Under the pieces are notes generated by a model that worked only from the letters and a program-made list of their open reading frames with translations, had not been told where the DNA came from and did no database searches. From NCBI GenBank assembly GCA_041394145.1, contig JAWKIW010000005.1, forward strand, positions 211,645-275,644: 64,000 nt of DNA, read 5' to 3'. Both the position numbers and the translations under genes were made by a program. Shown in pieces: positions 16,705 through 24,326 of this stretch (positions are counted from its first letter, which is position 1; the number at the start of each line of letters is the position of its first letter). The DNA comes from JAWKIW01 sp041394145 (GTDB lineage: Bacteria; Actinomycetota; Acidimicrobiia; Acidimicrobiales; Acidimicrobilacustridaceae).

Positions 16705-18252
16705 TCAGGGGCGCACGATCCACACCGTGACCATGCCGAAGAGGCCGTTGTCGTTCTCGGCGTGGGTGAGGATGTGGCAGTGGTAGGCCCAGATGCCGAG
16801 CTGCTTGAGCAGCGGGTCGTCGGGCTTGGCCTCGACGTTGACGTCCTCGGGCCGGCTGTGGACCAGCACGGTGTAGCGCTCGCCGGGGGCGACGTTGATG
16901 GTGTCGACCCAGTAGGGCTGCTCGAGCGAGATGCCGTCCTTGGCCACCACCAGCTGCGGGATGTGGTGCAGGTGCATCGGGTGCGCCTGCAGGCCCTCGT
17001 TCTGGTACGTGAGCAGGTCCCAGTCGCCGACCTTGGTCACCATCGGGTCGGTGCCGGGGAAGGCCTTGCCGTTGAGGGACAGGCCGATCACGCCGGCGTC
17101 GTTGAGCACCATCACGTGCTCCTTCTCCGGGGCGATCTTCAGGTCGGCGGGCACCGTCACGCCGTTGATCGTCCGACCGGTCGGCAGCTGCACGTCACCC
17201 ACCTGGAACTGGGCGAACAGGCCGTTGACGATCGACACCTCGCCGTGGTTGTGCGAGTGGTACATGCCCAGCTCGGGCTTGCCGGGGGCGGTGAACTCGT
17301 AGGTGTAGGTCTCGCCCGGCTTGATCATGTCCTGGGTGATCGGGGCCACGCCGTCGTCGGGGAACGGCGTGGTGATGCCGTGGAAGTGGATGTCGGTGCC
17401 CTGGGGCAGCGAGTTCTTGAGGACGACCTTGACCTTGTCGTTGGGCTCGACCCGGATCCACGGACCCGGCACCTGCTCGTTGTAGGCCCAGGCCTTCACG
17501 ATCTTGCCGGGCTCGGTCTCCCAGTCGATGATCTTGGCCTCGAGCTCGAACTGCTTGGTGCCGTCGGGCAGGATCGTCGGGGTCATCCGCTGGTTGCCGC
17601 GGCCCTTGGTGGCCTCGCCCTGCACGCCCGGGTTGCCCCACATCGTCGGCTGCGGGTCGCCGCCGAGCGCCTTGACCGCGTTCTCGGCCACCGCGTTCAC
17701 GTACTTGTTGGTGGTGTCGATCATCGACTGGTCCTGCCGGGCGTACTCGGCGGCGTCGGTGACGCCGTGGGTGGCGTCGGTGGCGCTGGCGCTCGAGGCG
17801 CCGGCGCTCGAGCCGCCGCCGGAGCCGACGACCAGGGTGGCCACCATGCCGGCCTGCTCGTGGCCGGGGATGGCACAGATGACCTTGTAGGACTTGCCGG
17901 CCTCGAGCGTGCCCAGGTCGAGGGTCTCGCTCTGGCCGCCGTTGAGGTCCTTGGTCTTCTTGTTCAGCTCGGCGATGTCGAGGTTGTGGGTCTGGCTGCC
18001 CGCGTTCTTCACCTGCAGCTTCACCGGTCCGGCCGACACGTTGATGGTGGCCGGCGTGATCTTGAACTCGCTGAGGTCCACCTCGACCGGGGCCGCCGCG
18101 GTGGAGGTCGAGCCACCCCCGCCGGAGTCCTTGGTGACCACCACGACGACACCGATGGCGGCGAGCAGGAACGCGCCGACCGACATCAGCGCCGCGAAGA
18201 CGCTGAGCGTGCTCCGGTCGCCGCCGCCGGAACGTTGCAGGGGACTGGCCAT
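16705..18252 (-). CDS. Cupredoxin-multicopper oxidase fusion, membrane-anchored
   Basis: The 515-aa protein has an N-terminal anchor (LSVFAALMSVGAFLLAAIGVVVVV), then a plastocyanin-like domain (about residues 50-150) with complete type-1 Cu ligands (His in QTHNLDI; Cys, His, Met in ICAIPGHEQAGM). A Ser/Ala-rich linker leads to a two-domain multicopper oxidase: HFHG, MYHSHNHGE, HPMHLHH and YHCHILTHAENDNGLFGM supply the trinuclear and type-1 sites. It probably oxidises a substrate or metal outside the membrane, with the extra cupredoxin as built-in electron relay. Nitrite-reductase-like activity is possible, but the laccase motifs are complete. The ATG follows a GAGGAG site. Confidence 0.9.
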   Translation of the reverse strand: MASPLQRSGGGDRSTLSVFAALMSVGAFLLAAIGVVVVVTKDSGGGGSTSTAAAPVEVDLSEFKITPATINVSAGPVKLQVKNAGSQTHNLDIAELNKKTKDLNGGQSETLDLGTLEAGKSYKVICAIPGHEQAGMVATLVVGSGGGSSAGASSASATDATHGVTDAAEYARQDQSMIDTTNKYVNAVAENAVKALGGDPQPTMWGNPGVQGEATKGRGNQRMTPTILPDGTKQFELEAKIIDWETEPGKIVKAWAYNEQVPGPWIRVEPNDKVKVVLKNSLPQGTDIHFHGITTPFPDDGVAPITQDMIKPGETYTYEFTAPGKPELGMYHSHNHGEVSIVNGLFAQFQVGDVQLPTGRTINGVTVPADLKIAPEKEHVMVLNDAGVIGLSLNGKAFPGTDPMVTKVGDWDLLTYQNEGLQAHPMHLHHIPQLVVAKDGISLEQPYWVDTINVAPGERYTVLVHSRPEDVNVEAKPDDPLLKQLGIWAYHCHILTHAENDNGLFGMVTVWIVRP

Positions 18253-18458
18253 CTGGGTGCTCCTCGTGATGCAGTGAGGCCGGCCGTGGTGACGAGCCAC
18301 AGCCGGCCTGGGCGTGCCGCGGGGTGACGGGCCGCGGGGTGTGCCGCAGTAGAGCAGGCCGGGACCGCGGATCGCCAGCCAGACCTACCTCGGCACGATG
18401 GGCGGCATCGTGCCCATGTGCGCAACAGATGCGTCAGGGCATCCGGTCCGCGGCCCTC

Positions 18459-18495
18459 GGGACTTTGGTCCCATCTCGCAGGGGCGTCGGTCCCT
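18459..18495. promoter_or_regulatory. Strong DevR/DosR box plus a second weaker box
   Basis: GGGACTTTGGTCCC (18459-18472) differs from the DosR consensus core GGGACTWWAGTCCC at one position. GGGGCGTCGGTCCC starts 22 bp downstream (18481-18494), giving the tandem, helically phased arrangement usual for DosR targets. It is about 110 bp before the gene at 18592 and 220 bp before the divergent oxidase. Confidence 0.7.
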
Positions 18496-18536
18496 GCCTT
18501 GGGCGAGGGTGCGACGGCGACGATGGCCGGCAACGC

Positions 18537-18550
18537 ATAACGGTCGTTAT
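18537..18550. promoter_or_regulatory. Palindromic operator candidate
   Basis: ATAACGGTCGTTAT has perfect 6-bp arms ATAACG/CGTTAT around GT. It is A+T-rich against a very G+C-rich background and lies 41 bp before the start of the gene at 18592, where a repressor would block transcription. Confidence 0.5.
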
Positions 18551-18591
18551 CCGCCAGGGGGGCGGTCGACCAGGCCGAGGGAGGGAACCCG

Positions 18592-19221
18592 ATGCGAGTG
18601 CTCGTGCTGGAAGGACGTCCGGGGGTCGCCGACGGCGCCGTCGAGGAGCTGGGCCGGGCCGGCCACGAGGTGGCCCGCTGCCACGAGCCCGACGCCCCGT
18701 CGTTCCCGTGCAACGCCATGCTCGACGGGCACGGCTGCCCACTCGACGACGGTCGGGTCGAGGTGGCGCTCGTCGTGCGGGATGGAGCCGGTGCGTCGGC
18801 GGAGGCCGCCGAGGACGGCGTGCGCTGTGCGCTGCGTCGCCAGGTCCCGCTGGTCGTCGCCGGCGAGCCCGGCGGTTCCGCCCTCGCCGACTGGGCGACG
18901 GTGGTGACCGACGCGGCGGACGCCCTGCCCGACGCCGTCCGGCAGGCGGCGGCCGCCCCGCTGCGCCGCCAGAGCGACGCCGCCCGCCGCTCGCTGCGCT
19001 CGGTGCTGGAGCACCACGGCGTCGACGGGTCCGCTGCCGACGCCGAGGTCGTGCGCAGCACCACCGACCTCAAGGTCGTCCTGCGCCCCGGGGTCGAGCT
19101 CGACAAGGGCCTCGCCGACATGGCCTCGGTGCGGGCCGTGGGCGCCGTGCGCGACGTCGACCCCTACGCCCGGACCATCAACGTCTCGATCGAGCAGCCC
19201 ACGGTCGCCTCGACCACCTGA
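18592..19221 (+). CDS. Unrecognised Rossmann-like protein (209 aa)
   Basis: I do not recognise this family. The protein begins MRVLVLEGRPGVADGAVEELGRAGHEVARC, a beta-alpha-beta start like a nucleotide-binding or receiver-like fold, and the first 110 residues alternate strands and helices (RVEVALVVRDG, QVPLVVAGEPG, ADWATVVTDA). The C-terminal 80 residues hold a predicted helix (RSLRSVLEHHG) and strands (AEVVRSTTDLKVVLRPGVELD; RTINVSIEQPT). A GAGGGA site precedes the ATG. Its N-terminus resembles that of the gene at 19607, so the two appear to be paralogues. A near-consensus DevR box upstream suggests control by the neighbouring two-component system. Confidence 0.78.
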   Translation: MRVLVLEGRPGVADGAVEELGRAGHEVARCHEPDAPSFPCNAMLDGHGCPLDDGRVEVALVVRDGAGASAEAAEDGVRCALRRQVPLVVAGEPGGSALADWATVVTDAADALPDAVRQAAAAPLRRQSDAARRSLRSVLEHHGVDGSAADAEVVRSTTDLKVVLRPGVELDKGLADMASVRAVGAVRDVDPYARTINVSIEQPTVASTT

Positions 19222-19606
19222 ACCATCCCACCCGCCCCTGCCCGCCGGGTCGGAGGCCCGGCACCCGGGTGGCGTGCACACAGCTGACATCCCGCCTGCG
19301 CCCCCGGCGCAGCGGTCGGGCAGCGGGTGCCGGTTCCCGCCGGCGCCCCCTCGTCACGGCCGGGTCCTCGACGGCTCTCCCTCTCGGCCGGCTGGACCCG
19401 GCCGCGGCGCGTGCGGGGGCGGCCGGAGGATCGGGCCGCGACGGTGGCCTTTCGGGTGTCTGACCGCCTGATGGCCAGGAGATGACCTTCGTCCCTGCCG
19501 TTCCGCTCCTGTCTGGTCGATGCTGTGGCGCAATAGGTATTGCCACAGGGTGACCCGGCGGGTGCCGGGACGAGGTGTGAGCCCGGCGGGTGGACAGGGG
19601 GAAGCG
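19222..19606. other. Intergenic region with regulatory-looking palindromes
   Basis: This 385-bp stretch has no gene I can support. It holds a weak DevR-like half-palindrome (19482-19495) and a 26-bp inverted repeat (19523-19548) before the gene at 19607. The first 200 bp are only GC-rich sequence. Confidence 0.6.
19523..19548. promoter_or_regulatory. Inverted repeat upstream of gene 19607
   Basis: Perfect 7-bp arms CTGTGGC/GCCACAG surround an A+T-rich core (GCAATAGGTATT) that itself contains an AAT/ATT pair. The element ends 58 bp before the ATG and could be an operator or part of the promoter. Confidence 0.45.
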
Positions 19607-19993
19607 ATGTCGCTGCTGGTGCTGATCACGGGAACCGAAGGTTGGGCCATCGAGCAGGTCGAGCAGGCGCTGGCCGGCCGAGGTCACGTGGTGGGCCGCT
19701 TGGAGGAGCGCGGCCCGACCCCCGCCGACGTGGTGGTCACGGTGCGGGCCCATCCCGTGCCGAACGCGGTGCGGGCCGAGCGTGGGGTCGCCGAGGCCGT
19801 GGCCGCCGGCGTGCCCCTCGTGGTCGTCGGCGCCACGGTCGTCCACCCGTTCGGCGACGACGTCGCGCTCGCGCACGAGGGCCTCGAGGGCGTCGTCGAC
19901 GCGGTGGAAGATCTGCTCCTCGAGGCGGGGGGCGACCGCGACCCCGTCATCGTGCCGACGGCGGCGCTCGTCCGGGCGGCCCACCCGGGCTGA
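19607..19993 (+). CDS. Unrecognised small Rossmann-like protein (128 aa)
   Basis: I do not recognise the family. It starts MSLLVLITGTEGWAIEQVEQALAGRGHVVGRLE and continues with strands PADVVVTVRA, GVPLVVVGATVVHP and a C-terminal helix GVVDAVEDLLLEAGG, a compact alpha/beta domain. The start matches the layout of the larger protein at 18592 (strand, helix, GH-V strand, then a V-P-L-VV strand), so this looks like the single-domain version. The ATG follows an AGGGGGAAG site. Possible roles include nucleotide sensing like the nearby UspA proteins, but no UspA ATP motif is present. Confidence 0.75.
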   Translation: MSLLVLITGTEGWAIEQVEQALAGRGHVVGRLEERGPTPADVVVTVRAHPVPNAVRAERGVAEAVAAGVPLVVVGATVVHPFGDDVALAHEGLEGVVDAVEDLLLEAGGDRDPVIVPTAALVRAAHPG

Positions 19994-20113
19994 TGCCGCC
20001 GCGGAGGGCGGCGCCGGCCCGGGGGCGGCGTGCGGTGGTGGGCTGCGGCCGTGCCGCCGATCGGAGCCGCGAGGGACACCTCGCCCCCGAGCGTCCGTAG
20101 ACTCCGCCACGTC

Positions 20114-20773
20114 ATGGAGACCGAGACCGTCTCGCTGTTCTTCGCGCTGCTGAGCCTGCTGGCGCTCGCCGCGGCCGCCGTGCTCGGCGTGGTCGGGCTG
20201 GTCTCGTGGCGCTCCGGGGGGACCCGCGGGGCCGGGCTGCGGGCCGACGTCGGGTCGGTGGCGCTGTGGCTCGGCTTCGCGGTGGCCCTCACCGCCACCC
20301 TCGGCAGCCTCTACTACTCCGAGATCGCCAAGTTCACGCCCTGCAAGCTGTGCTGGTACCAGCGCATCGCCATGTACCCGCTCGTGCTGCTGCTCGGCAT
20401 CGCCGCCGTGCGCCGCGACCGCGGCATCCGCGTGTACGCCCTCGCCCAGGCCGGCGTCGGTGCCGCCATCGCGGCGTACCACACGTACCTGCAGGCGTTC
20501 CCCGACTCCTCGTCGTCGTTCTGCACGGTGGACGCGCCGTGCACGCTGCGCCACGTCTGGGAGCTCGGCTTCGTGTCGATCCCGTTCATGGCCCTGGCCG
20601 GCTTCCTGCTGATCATCGCCCTGCTGGCGGTGGGGAGCCCGATCGGCGGCCGTGGGAACGATCTGGCGGGCTCCGACGACCAGTACGTCGACGTGGGGGT
20701 CGACGACCATCCCGGGAACGGCGCCCTCGTGGGCGCGACGCCGGCCCCAGCCGACCAGGAGAGCCCCTCGTGA
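20114..20773 (+). CDS. DsbB-family disulfide bond formation protein
   Basis: The 219-aa membrane protein has four main transmembrane helices plus an N-terminal one. The DsbB signature is visible: the first cysteine pair in TPCKLCWYQRIAMYPL and the second pair in SSFCTVDAPCTLRHVWE. It would reoxidise a thiol oxidase partner and pass electrons to quinone. A short acidic tail follows the last helix. GTG of the thioredoxin-fold gene overlaps its stop (GTGA), so the pair forms a disulfide unit. TAGACT lies 10 nt before the ATG. DsbB is less usual than VKOR in actinobacteria. Confidence 0.9.
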   Translation: METETVSLFFALLSLLALAAAAVLGVVGLVSWRSGGTRGAGLRADVGSVALWLGFAVALTATLGSLYYSEIAKFTPCKLCWYQRIAMYPLVLLLGIAAVRRDRGIRVYALAQAGVGAAIAAYHTYLQAFPDSSSSFCTVDAPCTLRHVWELGFVSIPFMALAGFLLIIALLAVGSPIGGRGNDLAGSDDQYVDVGVDDHPGNGALVGATPAPADQESPS

Positions 20774-21600
20774 GCAACCGACCCAACCGCAAGCCGACCG
20801 CCGCGCTGCACGCCCGCAACACCAGGGTGCAGCAGGCCAAGGCCGCCGAACGCTCGTCCCGGGTGCCGTGGATCCTCGCCGGCGTGGCCGTCGTCGTGGT
20901 CGTGGTGCTCGTGGTCGCCGTGCTGCTCACCCGCAAGAGCGACACCACCCAGACGGCGACCGGCTCGGGCGGCGCCAGCCCCGGCACCGTGGTCTCGGGA
21001 GGCCTCTCCTACGGGAACGTGACGGTCTCGGGGACGCCGCTGCCCCAGTACCAGTCCGCCGGCGCCTCCGATGCCGCCATCGGTCAGGTCGCGCCGACGC
21101 TGACCGGCTCGACCATGAGCGAGGCGCCCATCACCATCGGCAACGACGGCAAGCCCAAGGTGGTCATGTTCCTCGCCCACTGGTGCCCGCACTGCCAGGC
21201 CGAGGTGCCTCGGATCCAGGAGTGGCTGAACGCCAACGGCCAGCCCTCCGACGTGGAGCTGTACGCCGTGGCCACCGGCACGAGCGACCAGAAGCCCAAC
21301 TTCCCGCCCTCGAAGTGGTTGAAGAAGGAGGACTGGACGGTGCCGACCATGGTCGACGACGAGAAGGCCACCGCTGCCGACGCCTACGGCCTGTCCAGCT
21401 TCCCGTACTTCGTGGTCGTCGGGGCCGACGGCAAGGTCGTGGCCCGCACCAGCGGCGAGCTGACCACCGAGCAGTTCGTTGCCCTGATCGACCAGGCCCG
21501 GGCCGCGGGCGGCGCAGGCACGGCCGGCACCGCCGGCACCGTGCCGGGATCGGGCGCGGCCTCGCCGGCGGGCACCGCGGTGGGCTCGGCCCGCGGCTGA
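20770..21600 (+). CDS. Membrane-anchored thioredoxin-fold protein (CPHC)
   Basis: The 276-aa protein has a basic cytoplasmic start, one transmembrane helix (ILAGVAVVVVVVLVVAVLL), a Ser/Gly-rich linker, then a TlpA/AhpC-like thioredoxin domain (about residues 105-240) with redox motif FLAHWCPHCQAEVP and cis-Pro region SSFPYFVVVGADG. The CPHC dipeptide is that of DsbA, indicating an oxidant rather than a reductant. With the overlapping dsbB-like gene it most likely introduces disulfides into exported proteins. A repetitive Gly/Ala/Thr tail ends the protein. Confidence 0.9.
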   Translation: MSNRPNRKPTAALHARNTRVQQAKAAERSSRVPWILAGVAVVVVVVLVVAVLLTRKSDTTQTATGSGGASPGTVVSGGLSYGNVTVSGTPLPQYQSAGASDAAIGQVAPTLTGSTMSEAPITIGNDGKPKVVMFLAHWCPHCQAEVPRIQEWLNANGQPSDVELYAVATGTSDQKPNFPPSKWLKKEDWTVPTMVDDEKATAADAYGLSSFPYFVVVGADGKVVARTSGELTTEQFVALIDQARAAGGAGTAGTAGTVPGSGAASPAGTAVGSARG

Positions 21601-21634
21601 CCGAACGACCTGGACCCTGTCGGGGGAGGAAGCG

Positions 21635-22369
21635 ATGGAGCGGTTCGAGGGCAAGGTCGTGCTGGTCACCGGGTCCTCCAGCGGGATCGGGGAGGCCACC
21701 GCTCGCCGGTTCGCCGCCGAGGGCGCCACGGTGGTGGTGAACTCCTCGTCGTCGGTGGCCACCGGCGAGGCGGTGGCGGCATCGCTGCCGAGCTCGTCGT
21801 ACGTGCAGGCCGACATCTCCGACGCCGACGACTGCGGCCGACTCATCGATGCGGTGGTGGGAGAGCACGGGCACCTCGACGTGCTCGTCAACAACGCCGG
21901 GGTGACCGAGGTGATCCCCCACAAGGACCTCGACGCCGTCACCGACGAGATCTTCCGGCGCATCCTCGAGGTCAACGTCCTCGGCACGTGGCGGCTCACC
22001 CGGCTGGCGATGCCGCACCTGGAGGCCACCGGCGACGGGGCCGTCGTCAACATCACCTCGCTGGCCGGTGTGCGACCGACGGGCTCGTCGATCCCCTACG
22101 CGGCGTCGAAGGCGGCGTTGAACCACCTCACCGCGCTGCTGGGCAACGTGACCGGCCCTGCGGTGCGGGTCAACGCCGTGGCGCCGGGCCTGGTCCGCAC
22201 GCCGTGGACGGCCGACTGGCAACCGCTGCACGACGCCATGGCCACGATGAACCCGCTGCAGCGGTCCGCCGAGCCCGACGACATCGCCGAGGTGGTGGTC
22301 GACGTGGCCGCCGCCCGCTACCTCACCGGCCAGGTCGTGGTCGTCGACGGCGGCCTCGGCCTGCGCTGA
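21635..22369 (+). CDS. Short-chain dehydrogenase/reductase
   Basis: The 244-aa classical SDR has the cofactor motif VTGSSSGIGEATAR (TGxxxGxG), NNAG in LVNNAGVTEV, catalytic Ser in VNITSLAGVRP, and YAASK. The C-terminal LTGQVVVVDGGLGLR is typical of 3-oxoacyl-ACP reductase (FabG)-like members. It probably uses NAD(P)H on a carbonyl substrate; the exact substrate is unknown. A strong GGGGGAGGAAG site precedes the ATG. Confidence 0.92.
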   Translation: MERFEGKVVLVTGSSSGIGEATARRFAAEGATVVVNSSSSVATGEAVAASLPSSSYVQADISDADDCGRLIDAVVGEHGHLDVLVNNAGVTEVIPHKDLDAVTDEIFRRILEVNVLGTWRLTRLAMPHLEATGDGAVVNITSLAGVRPTGSSIPYAASKAALNHLTALLGNVTGPAVRVNAVAPGLVRTPWTADWQPLHDAMATMNPLQRSAEPDDIAEVVVDVAAARYLTGQVVVVDGGLGLR

Positions 22370-22445
22370 CCGCCGCGGCCTTCCGCCCCCCGGCCCGCCC
22401 CGCGTCCCCCCACGCCCGCCCGCCGCCCCGCCTCTCCCCACGAAT

Positions 22446-22486
22446 CGGTGACGGTTGTTCGCTCATGGGATGAAGAACCGTCACCG
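22446..22486 (-). repeat. Palindromic repeat element, intergenic copy
   Basis: Perfect 11-bp arms CGGTGACGGTT/AACCGTCACCG enclose a 19-nt loop. Read on the minus strand, the element and its flank closely match the element inside hemC at 55588-55634 (about 40 of 49 bases by eye, including CTTCCGGTGACGGTTCTTC). It lies downstream of the SDR gene and may also form a transcript 3' hairpin. Confidence 0.75.
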
Positions 22487-22590
22487 GAAGCCCGGCTGGC
22501 GGCTGCTGGGCAGTGCGGTCGGGCTGGCGGCGGCGAATTGAGTAGTCGTCACTCAGGACCCACCAACCCCCCGCATGATGGGATGCCGGC

Positions 22591-22824
22591 ATGGGTCTCG
22601 ACGACGTCCGACGGCGCCTCGCTCACGACCCGGCCTTCGCCGATCAGGTGATCGTCGACCCGCGTCGCACCCTCGAGCCCTACGACCTCGGGGTCGACGA
22701 GCTGCGGGTCCTGATCGACCAGCTCAACGACGACCCCGACCTCGGCCCGGTCGAGCAGCGCCGCCGGCGGGCCCGCTTCTTCGGGCTGCTCGCCGAGCGG
22801 CGCACCGACGGCCACGAGGCGTGA
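22591..22824 (+). CDS. Small protein resembling Os1348/NHLP-type leader domains
   Basis: The 77-aa protein (LDDVRRRLAHDPAFADQVIVDPRRTLEPYDLGVDEL) has the pattern of very short Os1348/NHLP-clan proteins, in which a helix with D-P-x-F/A is followed by a D-P-x-x-x-L-x-x-Y/F-x-L block. In known systems such domains are RiPP leader or bystander proteins; here no maturation enzyme is adjacent, so the match is only suggestive. The C-terminal half is charged (VEQRRRRARFFGLLAERR) with no core-peptide-like Cys/Gly run. It is read from ATG 22591. Confidence 0.6.
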   Translation: MGLDDVRRRLAHDPAFADQVIVDPRRTLEPYDLGVDELRVLIDQLNDDPDLGPVEQRRRRARFFGLLAERRTDGHEA

Positions 22825-23112
22825 GCCGACGCTGGCGGGCACCGGTGCGGCGCAGCCGTAGGGCTTCAGCGGTGAGCACGGGCGCGGCGGCCTCAGCGGT
22901 CGACCGCGTCACGGGCGCCCACGGGTGCGCTCGGTGAGGTTCGATCGGTGGCTCCCCTGCGGTGCGATCGCCGTGTCGCAGGCGCGAAACCCCTGGTCAG
23001 GAGCCTCATGGTCGGTCGCTGTCGTCCGGGTGGCGGGTGCCACAGCTAATTAGTGCGAAAAGGGGGTGTCTGAGCGCGGGAAACGGGGGGAGCCGGTCGT
23101 ATCGTGCGCTTC

Positions 23113-23715
23113 GTGGAACCGCTCACCTTCCTCCTCATCGCCGGGATCACCCTGCTGCTCATGGAGCCAGCGGTGTACCTGGCCCACCGCTACGTGATGC
23201 ACGGGTTCGGGGCCGGGTGGCACAACAGCCACCACAAGCGCCGGACGAGCAAGGTCGAGAAGAACGACCTCTTCCCGGTGGTGTTCGCCGCCATCACCAT
23301 CGCGGTGATGTTCGTGGGCAGCCAGGTGGAGGCCCTTCGGGTGCTGCTGCCGATCGGCGCCGGGGTGACCGCCTACGGCCTCTCGTACGCCTTCGTGCAC
23401 GAGCTGTACATCCACCGCCGCCTCAAGTTCTTCACCTGGCGGGTCAAGTGGCTCGAGCCCCTCGTCGACGCCCACGTGCTGCACCACCGCTTCAACGGCG
23501 AGCCCTACGGCTTCCTCCTCCCGGTCGTGCCGGCCCACATCAAGGCCAAGGCCGCCCGCCTCGGCGACAAGATCACCTGGGACCGCCAGGCCATCCTTGC
23601 CGGCGAGCCCGCCGGCAAGGGCTCCCGCCCGCCGGTGATCGACCTCGAGCCCGCCGGGCGTCCGGTCGCGGCGCCGTCACCCGCCCCCAGGACCCCGGAG
23701 CTCGTCGGCGCCTGA
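23113..23715 (+). CDS. CrtZ-like carotenoid/fatty-acid hydroxylase
   Basis: The ~200-aa membrane di-iron protein carries the full histidine set of beta-carotene hydroxylases: AHRYVMHG, WHNSHHKRR, VHELYIHRR and AHVLHHRFN. It would hydroxylate carotenoid rings. Hydrophobic helices LTFLLIAGITLLLMEPAVYL and the two central segments hold it in the membrane. GTG 23113 is preferred over GTG 23104 because TATCGT (23100-23105) sits 7 nt upstream, overlapping the earlier codon. The Pro-rich C-terminus is outside the family domain. No other carotenoid gene is in the window. Confidence 0.88.
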   Translation: MEPLTFLLIAGITLLLMEPAVYLAHRYVMHGFGAGWHNSHHKRRTSKVEKNDLFPVVFAAITIAVMFVGSQVEALRVLLPIGAGVTAYGLSYAFVHELYIHRRLKFFTWRVKWLEPLVDAHVLHHRFNGEPYGFLLPVVPAHIKAKAARLGDKITWDRQAILAGEPAGKGSRPPVIDLEPAGRPVAAPSPAPRTPELVGA

Positions 23716-23899
23716 CCCCGGCGTCCGAGCCCGGCGCCCGAGACGCTCGGGCCCCTCATCTCCATCGGTCTCCCACCCCCGAGGCCCGGCGTCCCGCCCG
23801 CCGGGCCTCGGCGCCTGGCGGGTCGTCGTTCGGGCCGGTCCATCACGCACCGGTGCTCGCCGGCCGGCGAGCTTCGAGGCCTGGCGATCCGGCGGGTTG

Positions 23900-24222
23900 T
23901 CAGCGCGCGGCGGCAGGGGTAGATCCGGTCCACCCAGCGGTGGTCGTGCAGGCCGATGGCCTCTCGCTGCAGGCAGAGCCGGTCCCGGGCCTCGAGGAAC
24001 GCCCGCCGGGCGGCGCGGTACTCGACCAGCAGGTCGCCGGCGACCGGGGCGCTCCAATCTCCGGGCCTCCCGTCGCATCGAGGCGTTCGAGCAGGGCGGC
24101 GCAGCGCAGCGACGCCTCCTCGAGGCGGTCGCCGGCCTTGCGCATGGTGGCGGCCCGCCCTTGGCCAGCTCGCCCTGCACCACGGCGAAGTAGCGCTCCG
24201 ACGCCGTCTCCGTCACCGCCAT
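23900..24222 (-). CDS. Small helical hypothetical protein (several frame breaks)
   Basis: This reconstructs to about 105 aa: TETASERYFAVVQGELAKG, then RAATMRKAGDRLEEASLRCAALLERLDATG, then VAGDLLVEYRAARRAFLEARDRLCLQREAIGLHDHRWVDRIYP, ending at 23900. Three frames are needed, with breaks near 24,158, 24,050 and 23,910. All parts are amphipathic and helical, consistent with one coiled-coil-like protein. TAGCCT at 24225-24230 lies 8 nt before GTG 24216, the second in-frame start codon, which may be the real one. No family recognised. Confidence 0.5.
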
Positions 24223-24326
24223 CGAGGCTAGCGAGGCGCCGGGCAGGCGGCGGCCCTCGATGTGACTCGAACCTGGACCCGCTGGTGGACCGTGGGTCGA
24301 GCCACGCCGGGAGCGGTGGCCCCTGT

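Larger units (their letters stand above)
18253..18591. other. Intergenic regulatory region between divergent genes
   Basis: This 339-bp stretch has no supported gene. It separates the multicopper oxidase (minus) from the gene at 18592 (plus) and holds two DevR-box-like palindromes (18459-18472, 18480-18495) and a 14-bp A+T-rich palindrome (18537-18550). Confidence 0.7.

Noticed and set aside
16705..18252. Copper nitrite reductase (NirK)
   Set aside because: The type-1 Cys lies in the last domain with a full laccase-type HCH-x3-H motif and HxHG/HSH pairs for a trinuclear centre, so a multicopper oxidase is the better reading.
19480..19495. DevR box before gene 19607
   Set aside because: Only one half-site (GTCCC) is good; four mismatches to the core. 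Mentioned in the region entry, not as a separate site.
22378..22445. Possible leader RNA or riboswitch in the C-rich stretch after the SDR gene
   Set aside because: It is a C-rich low-complexity run with no conserved pairing; only the palindromic repeat next to it is supported.
24258..24275. Second tRNA suggested by GACTCGAACC near the tRNA-Lys
   Set aside because: Only a T-arm-like motif is present; no acceptor, D-arm or anticodon arm can be built around it.
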